From JABWAM01 sp964653025 (GTDB taxonomy: Bacteria; Verrucomicrobiota; Verrucomicrobiia; JABWAM01), in the NCBI GenBank assembly GCA_964653025.1, contig CAZZBZ010000009.1, positions 1-63,058 of the forward strand: a stretch of DNA of 63,058 nucleotides. The letters run 5' to 3'. This document shows, piece after piece, positions 9,257 through 19,152 of the stretch. The notes beneath the pieces are model-generated. The model saw nothing but the letters and a program-made list of their open reading frames with translations. It was not told the origin of the DNA and searched no databases. The position numbers and the translations under genes are program-made. Numbering within the stretch: position 1 is the stretch's first letter; every line of letters starts with the position of its first letter.

Positions 9257-10815
9257 TCCGTGCGGACGCATGGGGCCTGGCCTGGGCCGCCGCATCCTTG
9301 GCGGCGTGGCTCTGGACGTGGGTGCATCTCAGCCGGGACTGGGAGTTTAACCCGCAGTACCAGTTTGGTTGGCTCGTCCCGTTCCTGGTCGCCGTGTCCG
9401 TATGGCACCGCCTACGTGCGTGGTCGGGGCGCTGCCCGCCAATGGAAGGACGTGCCCACATGGCGGCCCGTGCCGCCGCGTGGACGGGAGGCCTCCTTTT
9501 TCTCCTCGGGGAGGCCTTCCGTCAGGCAGACCCGAACTGGCGCGCCGTGGGCTACCTCCTCGCCGCCGGGGCGAGCGCGGTTTCCGCGGGATGGTTTCTC
9601 GACCTCGGGGGGCGCCCGCTGCTCCGTGCGATGCTTTTCCCCATCGCCCTCGCCTGGCTGGGTTCCCCCTGGCCGGGTCCGGTCGAGGTCACGCTCACCC
9701 AGGGCCTGATGCACCTGGTCGCCGGGCTCGCGACCGACCTGCTCAACGCGTTCGGGGTTCCGGCCCTTCGCCGAGGGAACGTGATCGAGTTGGTGAACGG
9801 CACCGTGGGGGTGAGCGAGGCATGCAGCGGCGTGCAGTCCCTCCAGAGCAGTCTCGCCTTCGCGCTCTTCTTTGGCGAGCTGGCCCGCTTTCGTGCGCGG
9901 GAACGGGGCGCGCTCATCGCCGCCGCGGCGGGCATGGCATTCCTCGGTAACCTCGGGCGCACCCTTGTGCTCGCGGCGCTCGCGAACGCGGGCGGGGCCG
10001 CGCTGACGACGCGTTGGCACGACTCCACCGGCTACGCCGCGAGCGGCATGATCTTCCTCGGCGTCCTCGCGCTGGCGCTGGTTCTCGCGAGGAAGCGATC
10101 CCGGTCCTGGCCCTCGCCGTCAGCCCCTCTCCTCCGATGGATGTCTTCGGCCCCGTTCGGGAATGGCGTCCGCGCGCTGGTCCTCGTGGCGCTTGCCCCC
10201 GCACTGGCGTGGATCTGGTTTTCGGCGCGCGGTTCCGCCACGCATGCGCAGGATTTTCCACTCTGGAGTATTCGTGTGGGCGCCCTGCCCGCGGGATGGC
10301 AGGCGCGTCGCATCGAGATCCCCGAGGCCAGCCTGCGCGTCCTTGGCTGCAGTGAGGCCGAGGCGTGGCGCGTGATCACCTCAAAGGGGCGGGAGGTACA
10401 GGTGTACCACTTCTTCTGGCACCCCGAGCGCGACGCCCCGAGCCTTGCGGCCGGACATACGCCGGATACCTGTCTCCCGCTTACCGGTTGGGGGCCTGCG
10501 CGGCAGGAGTTTGCCACCTTTCCCGCGAAAGGAGCGGAGATTCCGGGGACGCTCTTCCTTTTTCGCCGCGACCACCTTCAGTTGGCGGTCTTTCACGCCG
10601 TCTGGCATGGCGGGGAGGCACGCCGCACCGAGGACTACGCGCGCCCTCCCTTTTACCGGTGGGATCGCCTCGCGGTCCTCTGGAAAAAGGGCCGCGACCG
10701 GGGGCGGGAGGTCCTCAGTGTGGCCACCTACACCGCGGGCACCACCTCCGATATGCGCGAGCCCATCGGCGAGGCGGTCCGTGCGCTCGTCCGTCCTTCC
10801 GCCGGTGGACACTGA
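9253..10815 (+). CDS. xrt: Exosortase with C-terminal EpsI (DUF3485) domain
   Basis: 520 aa polytopic membrane transpeptidase that cleaves PEP-CTERM sorting signals. The family triad is visible: Cys191 (SEACSGVQSL), Arg236 (GNLGRTLVL) and His256 (TRWHDSTGYA). About eight hydrophobic segments cover residues 1-310. The C-terminal part (~330-520) is an EpsI-type domain with a HTPDTCLPLTGW motif, giving a natural exosortase-EpsI fusion. The GTG start at 9253 overlaps the stop of the TPR gene, so the two are coupled. A likely substrate, a PEP-CTERM protein, is encoded at 57851. Confidence 0.9.
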   Translation: MIRADAWGLAWAAASLAAWLWTWVHLSRDWEFNPQYQFGWLVPFLVAVSVWHRLRAWSGRCPPMEGRAHMAARAAAWTGGLLFLLGEAFRQADPNWRAVGYLLAAGASAVSAGWFLDLGGRPLLRAMLFPIALAWLGSPWPGPVEVTLTQGLMHLVAGLATDLLNAFGVPALRRGNVIELVNGTVGVSEACSGVQSLQSSLAFALFFGELARFRARERGALIAAAAGMAFLGNLGRTLVLAALANAGGAALTTRWHDSTGYAASGMIFLGVLALALVLARKRSRSWPSPSAPLLRWMSSAPFGNGVRALVLVALAPALAWIWFSARGSATHAQDFPLWSIRVGALPAGWQARRIEIPEASLRVLGCSEAEAWRVITSKGREVQVYHFFWHPERDAPSLAAGHTPDTCLPLTGWGPARQEFATFPAKGAEIPGTLFLFRRDHLQLAVFHAVWHGGEARRTEDYARPPFYRWDRLAVLWKKGRDRGREVLSVATYTAGTTSDMREPIGEAVRALVRPSAGGH

Positions 10816-10829
10816 CAGGTAGCCCGTCG

Positions 10830-11990
10830 TCAGGGGATTCGAAACCCCAGGTCGCCCAGCATCTTTCGCGCCTCCGTCGCAAGCTTGGCCCCCTCCATTT
10901 CGAACCAGGCGAACTCGCGGCGGATGGGATAGGCCTTGCGAAACGCGCGGAAGCCGCGTGCCCGGGCTTTCTCGTCGATCGAGAGGGTGGCGCGGAGTGC
11001 GGCGTCGTCGGCCTCAATCGTGTAGGCCGCGCGCACTGCTTCGTCGACGACTCGCTCGGGGTCCGTCGAGGGCCCGATGCGGAGGAGTCGGGAGGGGTGC
11101 CCCGGTAACTCGGCGGCGAGGTGCGCCTCCGGGCCCCAAGTCGGCTTGACGCCGAGGAAGCGGCACGCCTCAAGGTAGACCTTCGCGGTGCCCATTACTT
11201 TTCCCTCGTAGGAGTGGCCCGCGATGTGCGCGGTACCGAGTTCGGTGCGCCGCAGGAGGTCCTCGCGGTAGGTCGGTTCGCCCTCCCAGGTGTCCAGCAC
11301 CGCGCGGCTCACGGCACCCCGTTCCATCGCCTCCAGCAGGGAGGGGGTGTCCACGATCGAACCGCGCGCGGCGTTCACAAAGATCGCGCCGGGCTTGAGG
11401 CGCGCGAAAAAGCGGGCATCGGCAAGGTGGTGGGTCGGGTCGAGGCCGCCCTTCTCCAGCGGCACGTGGAGCGTCACAATGTCCGATCCCGCGAGCACCT
11501 GTTCGAGAGGGAGGTAGGACGGGTTCCCGGTGGCACGGGCGCGCGGAGGGTCGTTGAGCAACACGCGCATCCCGAGCGCCCGGGCGCGCGCCTCGACACG
11601 GGTGCCCACATTGCCGTGGCCGATAATTCCGAGGGTCCTGCCGGCGAGGCGGAAACCGCCGCGGCGACCAAGCGTGAGGAGCGCTGCGACCAGCCACTCG
11701 GAGACGCTGTTGGCATTGCATCCGGGAGCGGTCACCCATCGGATGCCGGCCTGGTCGAGCCATGAGGTGTCGAAGTGGTCGAAACCAATGGTCGCCGTGC
11801 CGACGAACCTCACGCGGCTGCCGGCGAGGAGAGCGGCGTCCACGCGGGTGCCGGAGCGCATCGCGAAGAGATCGGCATCCGCGAGGTCGGCAGGGGTGAG
11901 ATCACTGTCCCGGCGGATGAGCACATCGCCCAGTGTCGAAAAGGCTTCGCGGGCGCAGGGCAGGTCCTCGGTGCAAACGATCTTCAGCAT
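10830..11990 (-). CDS. pdxB: 4-phosphoerythronate dehydrogenase
   Basis: 386 aa D-2-hydroxyacid dehydrogenase, second step of the DXP-dependent pyridoxal 5'-phosphate pathway, oxidising 4-phospho-D-erythronate. Features: N-terminal TEDLPCAREAFSTLGDV, a substrate loop with GTATIGFDHFD and TAPGCNANSVSEWL (typical of PdxB), the NAD-binding GIIGHGNVG motif, the NAARGSIVD segment and the catalytic His in AHIAGHSYEGK. The C-terminal dimerisation region after residue ~290 fits PdxB rather than simple SerA. A promoter 7 nt upstream supports ATG 11990; ATG 12002 is an alternative. Confidence 0.88.
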   Translation of the reverse strand: MLKIVCTEDLPCAREAFSTLGDVLIRRDSDLTPADLADADLFAMRSGTRVDAALLAGSRVRFVGTATIGFDHFDTSWLDQAGIRWVTAPGCNANSVSEWLVAALLTLGRRGGFRLAGRTLGIIGHGNVGTRVEARARALGMRVLLNDPPRARATGNPSYLPLEQVLAGSDIVTLHVPLEKGGLDPTHHLADARFFARLKPGAIFVNAARGSIVDTPSLLEAMERGAVSRAVLDTWEGEPTYREDLLRRTELGTAHIAGHSYEGKVMGTAKVYLEACRFLGVKPTWGPEAHLAAELPGHPSRLLRIGPSTDPERVVDEAVRAAYTIEADDAALRATLSIDEKARARGFRAFRKAYPIRREFAWFEMEGAKLATEARKMLGDLGFRIP

Positions 11991-11997
11991 GGCGGAG

Positions 11998-12026
11998 AAC
12001 ATGCCATCCCGGCGCGGCGCGCTCAA
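11998..12026 (-). promoter_or_regulatory. Promoter of pdxB, leaderless type
   Basis: On the minus strand: TTGAGC (12026-12021), 17-nt spacer, CATGTT (12003-11998), 7 nt before ATG 11990. There is no Shine-Dalgarno. Confidence 0.5.
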
Positions 12027-12070
12027 CCCGTGAGTGCGGGACTGCCTTTAGCCCGTCATGGGTCTCCCGT

Positions 12071-12778
12071 TCAGCGGCGGTAGACTTCGCGGTGCTGCTT
12101 CCATGTCGACATGAGGCAGTCAAAGCCGAAGTCGGGCAGGTAGACCTGGTGATCGAAGAAGGAGATGAAATGGGGTGAGTCGGCGTAGTGGAGGCAGAAA
12201 TTGTAGCCCTCGACATAGGGCTGCAGCTTCGGGGTGCTCACATAGGCCGCCGAGGCGGCGCGAAGGTCGTGGTTGACCTCCGCGGAGTAACTGAGAGAGG
12301 AGAGGTATTCGGCAAGGCCCTCGCTGAGCGCCTGGTTCGAGGTGTGCCCATAGGCCTCGCGCAGGAAGGTATGGGTAAACTCGTGTGCCAGCACCCGCCC
12401 CAGGCTGCCGCGGCGGAGCACGCTGATATTTACCTGGCACTCACGACCGCGCTGAACCGTGGTGCCCATCACCTGGCGGACCGTACGGCTGGCCTGACCT
12501 GCGGAGGAGAGGTGCTCGACGAACTGTACGCGGACCGGCAACGCGCCCACCTTGCGTCCGGTCAGTTGCATGAACCGATCCCGGGTGACGCGGTAGACCT
12601 CGCGTGCCTCCCGCATCTCGGGTTCGGAGAGCCCATTAAAGATCAGCGGGAAGCGGTCGACCGACTTCTCCGACGCACGACACGGAGCGGGGAGCACGCA
12701 GGCCGAAAGAAAAAAGGACCATCCGACCAGAAACAGGGAGGGGAGTGGAGATCGGCAGATCTTGTGGGGGAGGATCAT
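12071..12778 (-). CDS. Secreted or lipoprotein zinc metallopeptidase, MA-clan-like
   Basis: 235 aa. The N-terminus has a signal sequence ending in a possible lipobox (LSAC, residues 24-27). HEFTH (132-136) is an HExxH zinc-binding motif, and SEGLAEYLSSL (152-162) supplies a downstream Glu about 20 residues later, the arrangement of gluzincin-type peptidases (peptidase MA-like family). The region before it (VQFVEHLSS) resembles the substrate-edge strand of such enzymes. The substrate is unknown. The gene is divergent from uxaE. ATG 12778 is chosen to place the signal peptide at the N-terminus; ATG 12808 is an alternative. Confidence 0.65.
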   Translation of the reverse strand: MILPHKICRSPLPSLFLVGWSFFLSACVLPAPCRASEKSVDRFPLIFNGLSEPEMREAREVYRVTRDRFMQLTGRKVGALPVRVQFVEHLSSAGQASRTVRQVMGTTVQRGRECQVNISVLRRGSLGRVLAHEFTHTFLREAYGHTSNQALSEGLAEYLSSLSYSAEVNHDLRAASAAYVSTPKLQPYVEGYNFCLHYADSPHFISFFDHQVYLPDFGFDCLMSTWKQHREVYRR

Positions 12779-12885
12779 GGCGGAATAAAGGGTCGGGGAA
12801 CGTGCCATAGGTGGGGGCGATTCACAAGTGATGACATCCATGGTTCGGACAAAAGATGTTCGTAAAGAAAGGTCGATGCCTTCCG

Positions 12886-12914
12886 TTGCCACTTTGCGTT
12901 GTCCCTGCTACAAC
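12886..12914 (+). promoter_or_regulatory. Promoter of uxaE, leaderless type
   Basis: TTGCCA (12886-12891), 17-nt spacer, TACAAC (12909-12914), 7 nt to ATG 12922. There is no Shine-Dalgarno. It argues against the longer frame beginning at 12856. Confidence 0.6.
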
Positions 12915-12921
12915 GCGGCAC

Positions 12922-14511
12922 ATGAAAGATTGCCTCGATTTCCTCGTTTCCCAGTTTCGATCCCTGGTCTCGCTCGATGCCGACATCCTTCGCGAGAAAC
13001 TTCCTTCGCTCGCCTCGGGCTGGTCTCGCGGGGGAGGCGGCTCCCCCTGCCTTTACTCGCGGAGCGGCCAGTCCGACGGGGCCACGCTCTTCTTCATGGT
13101 CCGCGGTCGGGCAGAGCGCCTTCTCGTCGGGGTGGGACCGTCCGCGGCGCTTTCCGCCTTCGCGGGGTTGCGCACGGACCTCGGGGGAGGCAAGGCCGTC
13201 GGGGTCTTCCCTCTCTCCCCCGCCAACGCGGCCGCGCTCCGCACCCGCTTTCCCTGGCTCTCTCCCCGCCCGTTCGGGCTTGAGCCGACCTTCGGGTGCG
13301 GCGACCGCCTCGGGTTCGCCACCCCCGGCCACATCCGCGCGGCCCGTGCGTGCGGCGTGCGCGTCCTCCTCGCCCAGCAGTCCATTCGCGAGATGACGCG
13401 CACCCAGCGCACCGCGCAGGAGGTGGTGGACGATGCGATGTGGGGGGTTTTCCAGGAAGGTTTTGACACGGGGTTTGGCTCGGACGCCGACCACCTGAAA
13501 ACCTTCAAGGACATCGAGTATACCGCCGGGGTGGGTTTCACGATGTTCACCATCGATCCCTCCGATCATGTGGACCGTGCTGCCGATGCGGCCACGGAGG
13601 CGCAGCTCGACGCGAAACTCCTGGAGATGGATTCGCCCGAGCTCCCGGTCCCCGTTTCGGATCTCAGCGCCCGCTACGCGGGAAAGAACTTCGCGATCGA
13701 GGGCTTCGGGAAACTGGTGCCGTCCGCCCTGGAGGTGAAGCGTGCGATCGTGAAGTACGGCCGCGCCGTCGCCCACACCGAGCGCATGGCGCGCCACGTG
13801 GCCCACGTCCTCGGCTCCCGCCCCTACGACCTCGAGATGTCGGTGGATGAGACCGACAACCCGACGACGCCCATGGAGCATTTCTTCGTGGGGATGGAGC
13901 TCAAGCGCCGGGGGGTCGTGGTCCAGAGCCTCGCGCTCCGCTTCATCGGGGAGTTCCAGAAGGGCGTCGACTACATCGGCGACCTGAAAGCGTTCGAGAA
14001 GAGCTTCAGGGAGCAGTTCGCGATCGCGCGGCACTGCGGTCCGTACAAAATGAGCATCCACTCCGGGAGCGACAAGTTCTCCATCTTCCCGATCATCGGT
14101 CGCATCGCGGGCGACCTCGTTCACGAGAAGACGGCGGGGACAAGCTATCTCGAGGCCCTGCGCGTGGTGGCGCGTGCCGACGCGAAGCTCTTCCGCGAGA
14201 TCTGGACCTTCGCGCTGGAACGTTTTCCGACCGACCGTGCGACCTATCACGTGGTGGAGAAGCTGACCACACTGCCTGACCTGAAGACGCTGCCCGACGC
14301 GAAGCTCGAGGGGCTCTTTGACAATAACGACGGGCGCCAACTCCTCCACGTCACCTTCGGTTCGGTGCTCAACGAAAAGGATGCAAAGGGCGGGTTGCGC
14401 TTCAAGGACCGCTTCTTTCAGGTCCTGCGAGACCAGGAGGAGATGTACGCGCAGGTCCTGCAGGCCCACTTCGTTCGCCACATGGAGAGTCTCGGCATGG
14501 TGCGGAAGTAA
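12922..14511 (+). CDS. uxaE: Tagaturonate epimerase
   Basis: 529 aa, matching the UxaE family, which epimerises D-tagaturonate to D-fructuronate in an alternative hexuronate (galacturonate/pectin) pathway. Recognisable segments are LEMSVDETDNPTTP, EHFFVGMELKRRGVV, SLALRFIGEFQKGVDYIGD, YKMSIHSGSDKFSI and GTSYLEALRVVARAD, which contain the acidic and histidine residues expected for a metal-dependent epimerase. No other uronate gene lies next to it. The start at 12922 is supported by the promoter and by the family N-terminus. A heptamer-repeat tract begins directly after its stop codon. Confidence 0.88.
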   Translation: MKDCLDFLVSQFRSLVSLDADILREKLPSLASGWSRGGGGSPCLYSRSGQSDGATLFFMVRGRAERLLVGVGPSAALSAFAGLRTDLGGGKAVGVFPLSPANAAALRTRFPWLSPRPFGLEPTFGCGDRLGFATPGHIRAARACGVRVLLAQQSIREMTRTQRTAQEVVDDAMWGVFQEGFDTGFGSDADHLKTFKDIEYTAGVGFTMFTIDPSDHVDRAADAATEAQLDAKLLEMDSPELPVPVSDLSARYAGKNFAIEGFGKLVPSALEVKRAIVKYGRAVAHTERMARHVAHVLGSRPYDLEMSVDETDNPTTPMEHFFVGMELKRRGVVVQSLALRFIGEFQKGVDYIGDLKAFEKSFREQFAIARHCGPYKMSIHSGSDKFSIFPIIGRIAGDLVHEKTAGTSYLEALRVVARADAKLFREIWTFALERFPTDRATYHVVEKLTTLPDLKTLPDAKLEGLFDNNDGRQLLHVTFGSVLNEKDAKGGLRFKDRFFQVLRDQEEMYAQVLQAHFVRHMESLGMVRK

Positions 14512-14514
14512 GCT

Positions 14515-14577
14515 GTGAGCGGTGAGCAGGGAACGGGGAGGAGAAGAGGGTTAAGGAGAAGAAGCGAAGAGGGGGAT
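14515..14577. repeat. Degenerate heptamer tandem repeat downstream of uxaE
   Basis: Seven-base periodicity beginning GTGAGCG, GTGAGCA, GGGAACG, GGGAGGA and decaying into purine-rich units. It starts 3 bp after the uxaE stop codon and is the same GTGAGCA family seen at 41108 and 47178. Confidence 0.7.
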
Positions 14578-14630
14578 GGGGAGCGCAGGTGGAGCGCCCG
14601 CCCTTTTGCTCCTACGGCGAGAAATGCGGG

Positions 14631-14888
14631 CTAGGGTTGGCGTGCGATCTCGAGCAGCCGTTCCGCACGCGTGAGGTCCTCTTCGGAAGCCTGTCGCCGC
14701 TGGCGGCGGCGGCGGACGGTGTCGCAGAGCCGTTCAAGGTCTGCGATCGAAGGCTCGCGTGTGTAGTCCCATTTTACGGCGCCCGGTTCCATGAACTGGA
14801 AGCGATACTTCTTTGCGAAGCAGCTCACGCGTACTTCGTAACGGGTGCCATCGTCCCGTTCGGCTTTCCATTCCATGTCTCGGCGCAT
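14631..14888 (-). CDS. Small conserved-looking hypothetical protein
   Basis: 85 aa. The sequence has a beta-rich N-terminal half (RYEVRVSCFAKKYRFQFM) and a helical, basic C-terminal half (LERLCDTVRRRRQRRQAS). I do not recognise a family. The balanced composition and amphipathic pattern suggest a real gene rather than a shadow; nothing better occupies the stretch. An alternative start is ATG 14876. It lies between two heptamer tracts, on the same strand as the four-helix-bundle gene. Confidence 0.5.
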   Translation of the reverse strand: MRRDMEWKAERDDGTRYEVRVSCFAKKYRFQFMEPGAVKWDYTREPSIADLERLCDTVRRRRQRRQASEEDLTRAERLLEIARQP

Positions 14889-14896
14889 TGAAGAGA

Positions 14897-14931
14897 ACGA
14901 TGAAGGATGAATGATGAACGATGAAGACAGA
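14897..14931. repeat. Heptamer tandem repeat (AYGATGA type)
   Basis: Five consecutive 7-mers: ACGATGA, AGGATGA, ATGATGA, ACGATGA, AGACAGA. It lies 8 bp upstream of the 85-aa gene start. The same unit, inverted, occurs at 28824 and beside the assembly gap. Confidence 0.75.
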
Positions 14932-14948
14932 AAGGAGGAGGGGAGAGA

Positions 14949-15353
14949 TTAACGGACCTTGGCAGTCTTTACGGAGGCGACGAAGATGGCGGTCAACTCG
15001 TCGGTTTCTCCCATGAGTATTGCGAGAGAAGAAGGTTCAGCCTGCGTGGCCGATTCCAGCAGCTCGAGCCAGTACCGGGTTTCCTCGATTTCCTGCAATG
15101 CTCCCTCCAGCTTGCTGATGAACTCGGCGGTTGAGCGGGCACGGTGAGCTTCGCGATAGTGGGCGCCTACCGAGGTCCCTGAACGAAGGATCTGTTTGCC
15201 AATGACCTGCTCGATGGTCGTTTTTGGCAGGCTGGCATACAGGCGGATCACCGTGAGCGCGTACTCACGCGTGCGAACCTTCAGGTCCGGTGGTGAAGAC
15301 CTTCCGGATCTTCCTTCGCCTCCATTCGTTGTTGCTGAAATCCTGCGTTCATC
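14949..15353 (-). CDS. Four-helix-bundle protein (23S rRNA intervening-sequence type), 5' end in gap
   Basis: The hallmark segment KTTIEQVIGKQILRSGTSVG, the REAHRARS motif and ETRYWLELLE identify the four-helix-bundle family whose genes are found inside 23S rRNA intervening sequences and elsewhere on chromosomes; the molecular role is not established. A GTG at 15251 could be read as a start, but the upstream in-frame residues DLKVRTREYALT are typical of the family, so the true start is further upstream, at or inside the N gap. The coding end is therefore incomplete on the 5' side. Confidence 0.8.
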   Translation of the reverse strand, partial: DERRISATTNGGEGRSGRSSPPDLKVRTREYALTVIRLYASLPKTTIEQVIGKQILRSGTSVGAHYREAHRARSTAEFISKLEGALQEIEETRYWLELLESATQAEPSSLAILMGETDELTAIFVASVKTAKVR

Positions 15354-15354
15354 G

Positions 15355-15454
15355 NNNNNNNNNNNNNNNNNNNNNNNNNNNNNNNNNNNNNNNNNNNNNN
15401 NNNNNNNNNNNNNNNNNNNNNNNNNNNNNNNNNNNNNNNNNNNNNNNNNNNNNN
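15355..15454. other. Assembly gap of 100 N
   Basis: Exactly 100 undetermined bases, a conventional scaffold spacer of unknown true length. It separates the 5' end of the four-helix-bundle gene from the 3' end of recD2. TTCATC-type heptamers sit on both edges (TTCATCG before, TTCATCC after), so a repeat tract is the probable cause of the break. Confidence 0.98.
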
Positions 15455-17778
<2,324 letters not shown>

Positions 17779-17785
17779 GGGGCGG

Positions 17786-17815
17786 AGGCTAGCAGAGGCG
17801 GTTGCGCCGCGTCAA
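17786..17815 (-). promoter_or_regulatory. Promoter of recD2, leaderless type
   Basis: On the minus strand: TTGACG (17815-17810), 18-nt spacer, TAGCCT (17791-17786), 7 nt before GTG 17778. It starts directly beyond the stop of the upstream gene. Confidence 0.6.
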
Positions 17816-17820
17816 AGATC

Positions 17821-18573
17821 TCACAAGGGTTTCCCCTTGAGGCGCTTGGAGGAGGGAGGGGCATCGAGGGCTGTGCGCTCGGCGGCGAGGAGGACCTCGA
17901 TCATTTCGGAGGCGCTTTCAGCGGTGCGGAGGTTCTCCAGAAGGGGAGTCTTCTGGGCGAGCATGCAGATCCGAGCGAGGCTGCGGAGGTGGAGGCGGTC
18001 ATCCTGGCAGCAGAGGAGGAAGAAAAGATCGGTGGGTTTGTGGTCCGGCGAACCGAACTGGACGGCCTGCAAGGTGCGGCCGACGATGAGAAAGGAGCGC
18101 TCGAAGAGCCATGGGTGATGATGCCGCGGATGCGGGATTGCGAGACCGCCGGGAAGGCCCGTGGAACAGAGCGTTTCGCGCTCGAGGAGACTGTCGACGA
18201 GAGCCTTTGTGTCGTGGAGCAGGCCGGTTTGTTCGGCCACGGCAACGAGGTCGCGCAAGACGGAGGCCTTGGTCCGCGAGGAAAGGGCGGGGGCAATGCA
18301 CGAATTGTGGACGAGCGCGGAAATTTCAAAGGCACCCGTCGGAACTTCGGGTGCGGGAGAGCGTATCCGGGAGTGGTAGGCAGCGACGCGATCACCTTCC
18401 ATCCCGAGGATGCGCTGGGAGGCCCATGCGTCGATTTCGGCGGGACGAAAGACGGGGCGATTACCGCGCATCTCGAAAGGGATATCGCCATCGCGAACGA
18501 GGGTTCGAACATCGTCTTCGTTCAGGTGCAGGTATGAGGCAACCTCCTCGATGCTGAAGACATGGTGCGGCAT
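17821..18573 (-). CDS. Excisionase-type HTH fused to PTS IIA (fructose/nitrogen) domain
   Basis: 250 aa. Residues 1-60 form a MerR/excisionase-like DNA-binding domain (IEEVASYLHLNEDDVRTLVRDGDIP). Residues ~85-240 form a PTS EIIA type 2 domain with phospho-acceptor His148 in GGLAIPHPR. The arrangement suggests a regulator whose activity follows PTS phosphorylation. No EI, HPr or sugar permease is nearby. It is one of the few genes here with a clear Shine-Dalgarno (AGGAG about 8 nt upstream of ATG 18573), which fixes the start and contrasts with the leaderless neighbours. Confidence 0.82.
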   Translation of the reverse strand: MPHHVFSIEEVASYLHLNEDDVRTLVRDGDIPFEMRGNRPVFRPAEIDAWASQRILGMEGDRVAAYHSRIRSPAPEVPTGAFEISALVHNSCIAPALSSRTKASVLRDLVAVAEQTGLLHDTKALVDSLLERETLCSTGLPGGLAIPHPRHHHPWLFERSFLIVGRTLQAVQFGSPDHKPTDLFFLLCCQDDRLHLRSLARICMLAQKTPLLENLRTAESASEMIEVLLAAERTALDAPPSSKRLKGKPL

Positions 18574-18786
18574 GGCAGGAACTCCTGCTTGTAATCTAAC
18601 AGGGTTGGCGGCGGTCGGACATCTCCGGTTTCCCCCGCCGCGGATGCGTTGGAAATGCGGGAGTTTAGCCCTTGCCTGTAAAACGCGCATTCCTTCGAAG
18701 AAACGGCGTTGGGCAAAGAGCGGGCGAGGACGTTCCCCGAGGTCGCAATCCCCTACCTGTTCTCGCCGCCGATCCCGAGAGCAAAG

Positions 18787-18907
18787 TCAGCTTGAGACAC
18801 GGATGTCGGGTTCTTCCTCGAAGTTGACCTCAACGAAGTGCTGGAAAGTCTTGCCCAGTTCTCGGATCGAATAGGTTTTCCCGACCTGGCGGGCACCAAG
18901 GACAAGA
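18787..18907 (-). pseudogene. Remnant of an ATP-binding (AAA-type) protein
   Basis: About 36 codons matching the front of AAA-14/DUF4143-type ATPases: a Walker A (VLGARQVGKTYSIREL) followed by FVEVNFEEEPDI, then a stop. The upstream part is replaced by a 16-bp tandem repeat and the rest of the roughly 400-residue protein is missing. These ATPases often occur in mobile or toxin-like contexts. Non-functional as it stands. Confidence 0.55.
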
Positions 18908-18939
18908 GGCACCAAGGACAAGAGGCACCACGGACAAGA
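18892..18939. repeat. 16-bp tandem repeat, three copies
   Basis: Three adjacent units of GGCACCAAGGACAAGA (the third has one substitution) at the broken 5' end of the ATPase remnant. On the coding strand it reads through LVPLVLG-type residues, so it is probably a local duplication of the Walker A region's upstream codons. Beyond it, 18940-19152 holds nothing I can identify. Confidence 0.85.
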
Positions 18940-19152
18940 AAACCTAGTAGCCGTTGAAAAGTCAAGGCAGTGACCGGGTGAGTAGACCCTGATCAGAAGG
19001 GCATCATTCCGAGGGTTCCAGCGTACCCCTCCGCTGTCCCCTCCCCTTGAAACGGGAAACACATCTCTGTCCAACCGATTTCTGCAGTTTCGCACCTCCC
19101 ATCCACGGCCCACCGACCGCACTCTTCATCTGGCTCGAAAAGGTGGGTCCGC

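Noticed and set aside
18787..19122. Whole 111-aa frame as a gene
   Set aside because: Only the last ~36 codons resemble an ATPase; the rest does not look coding.
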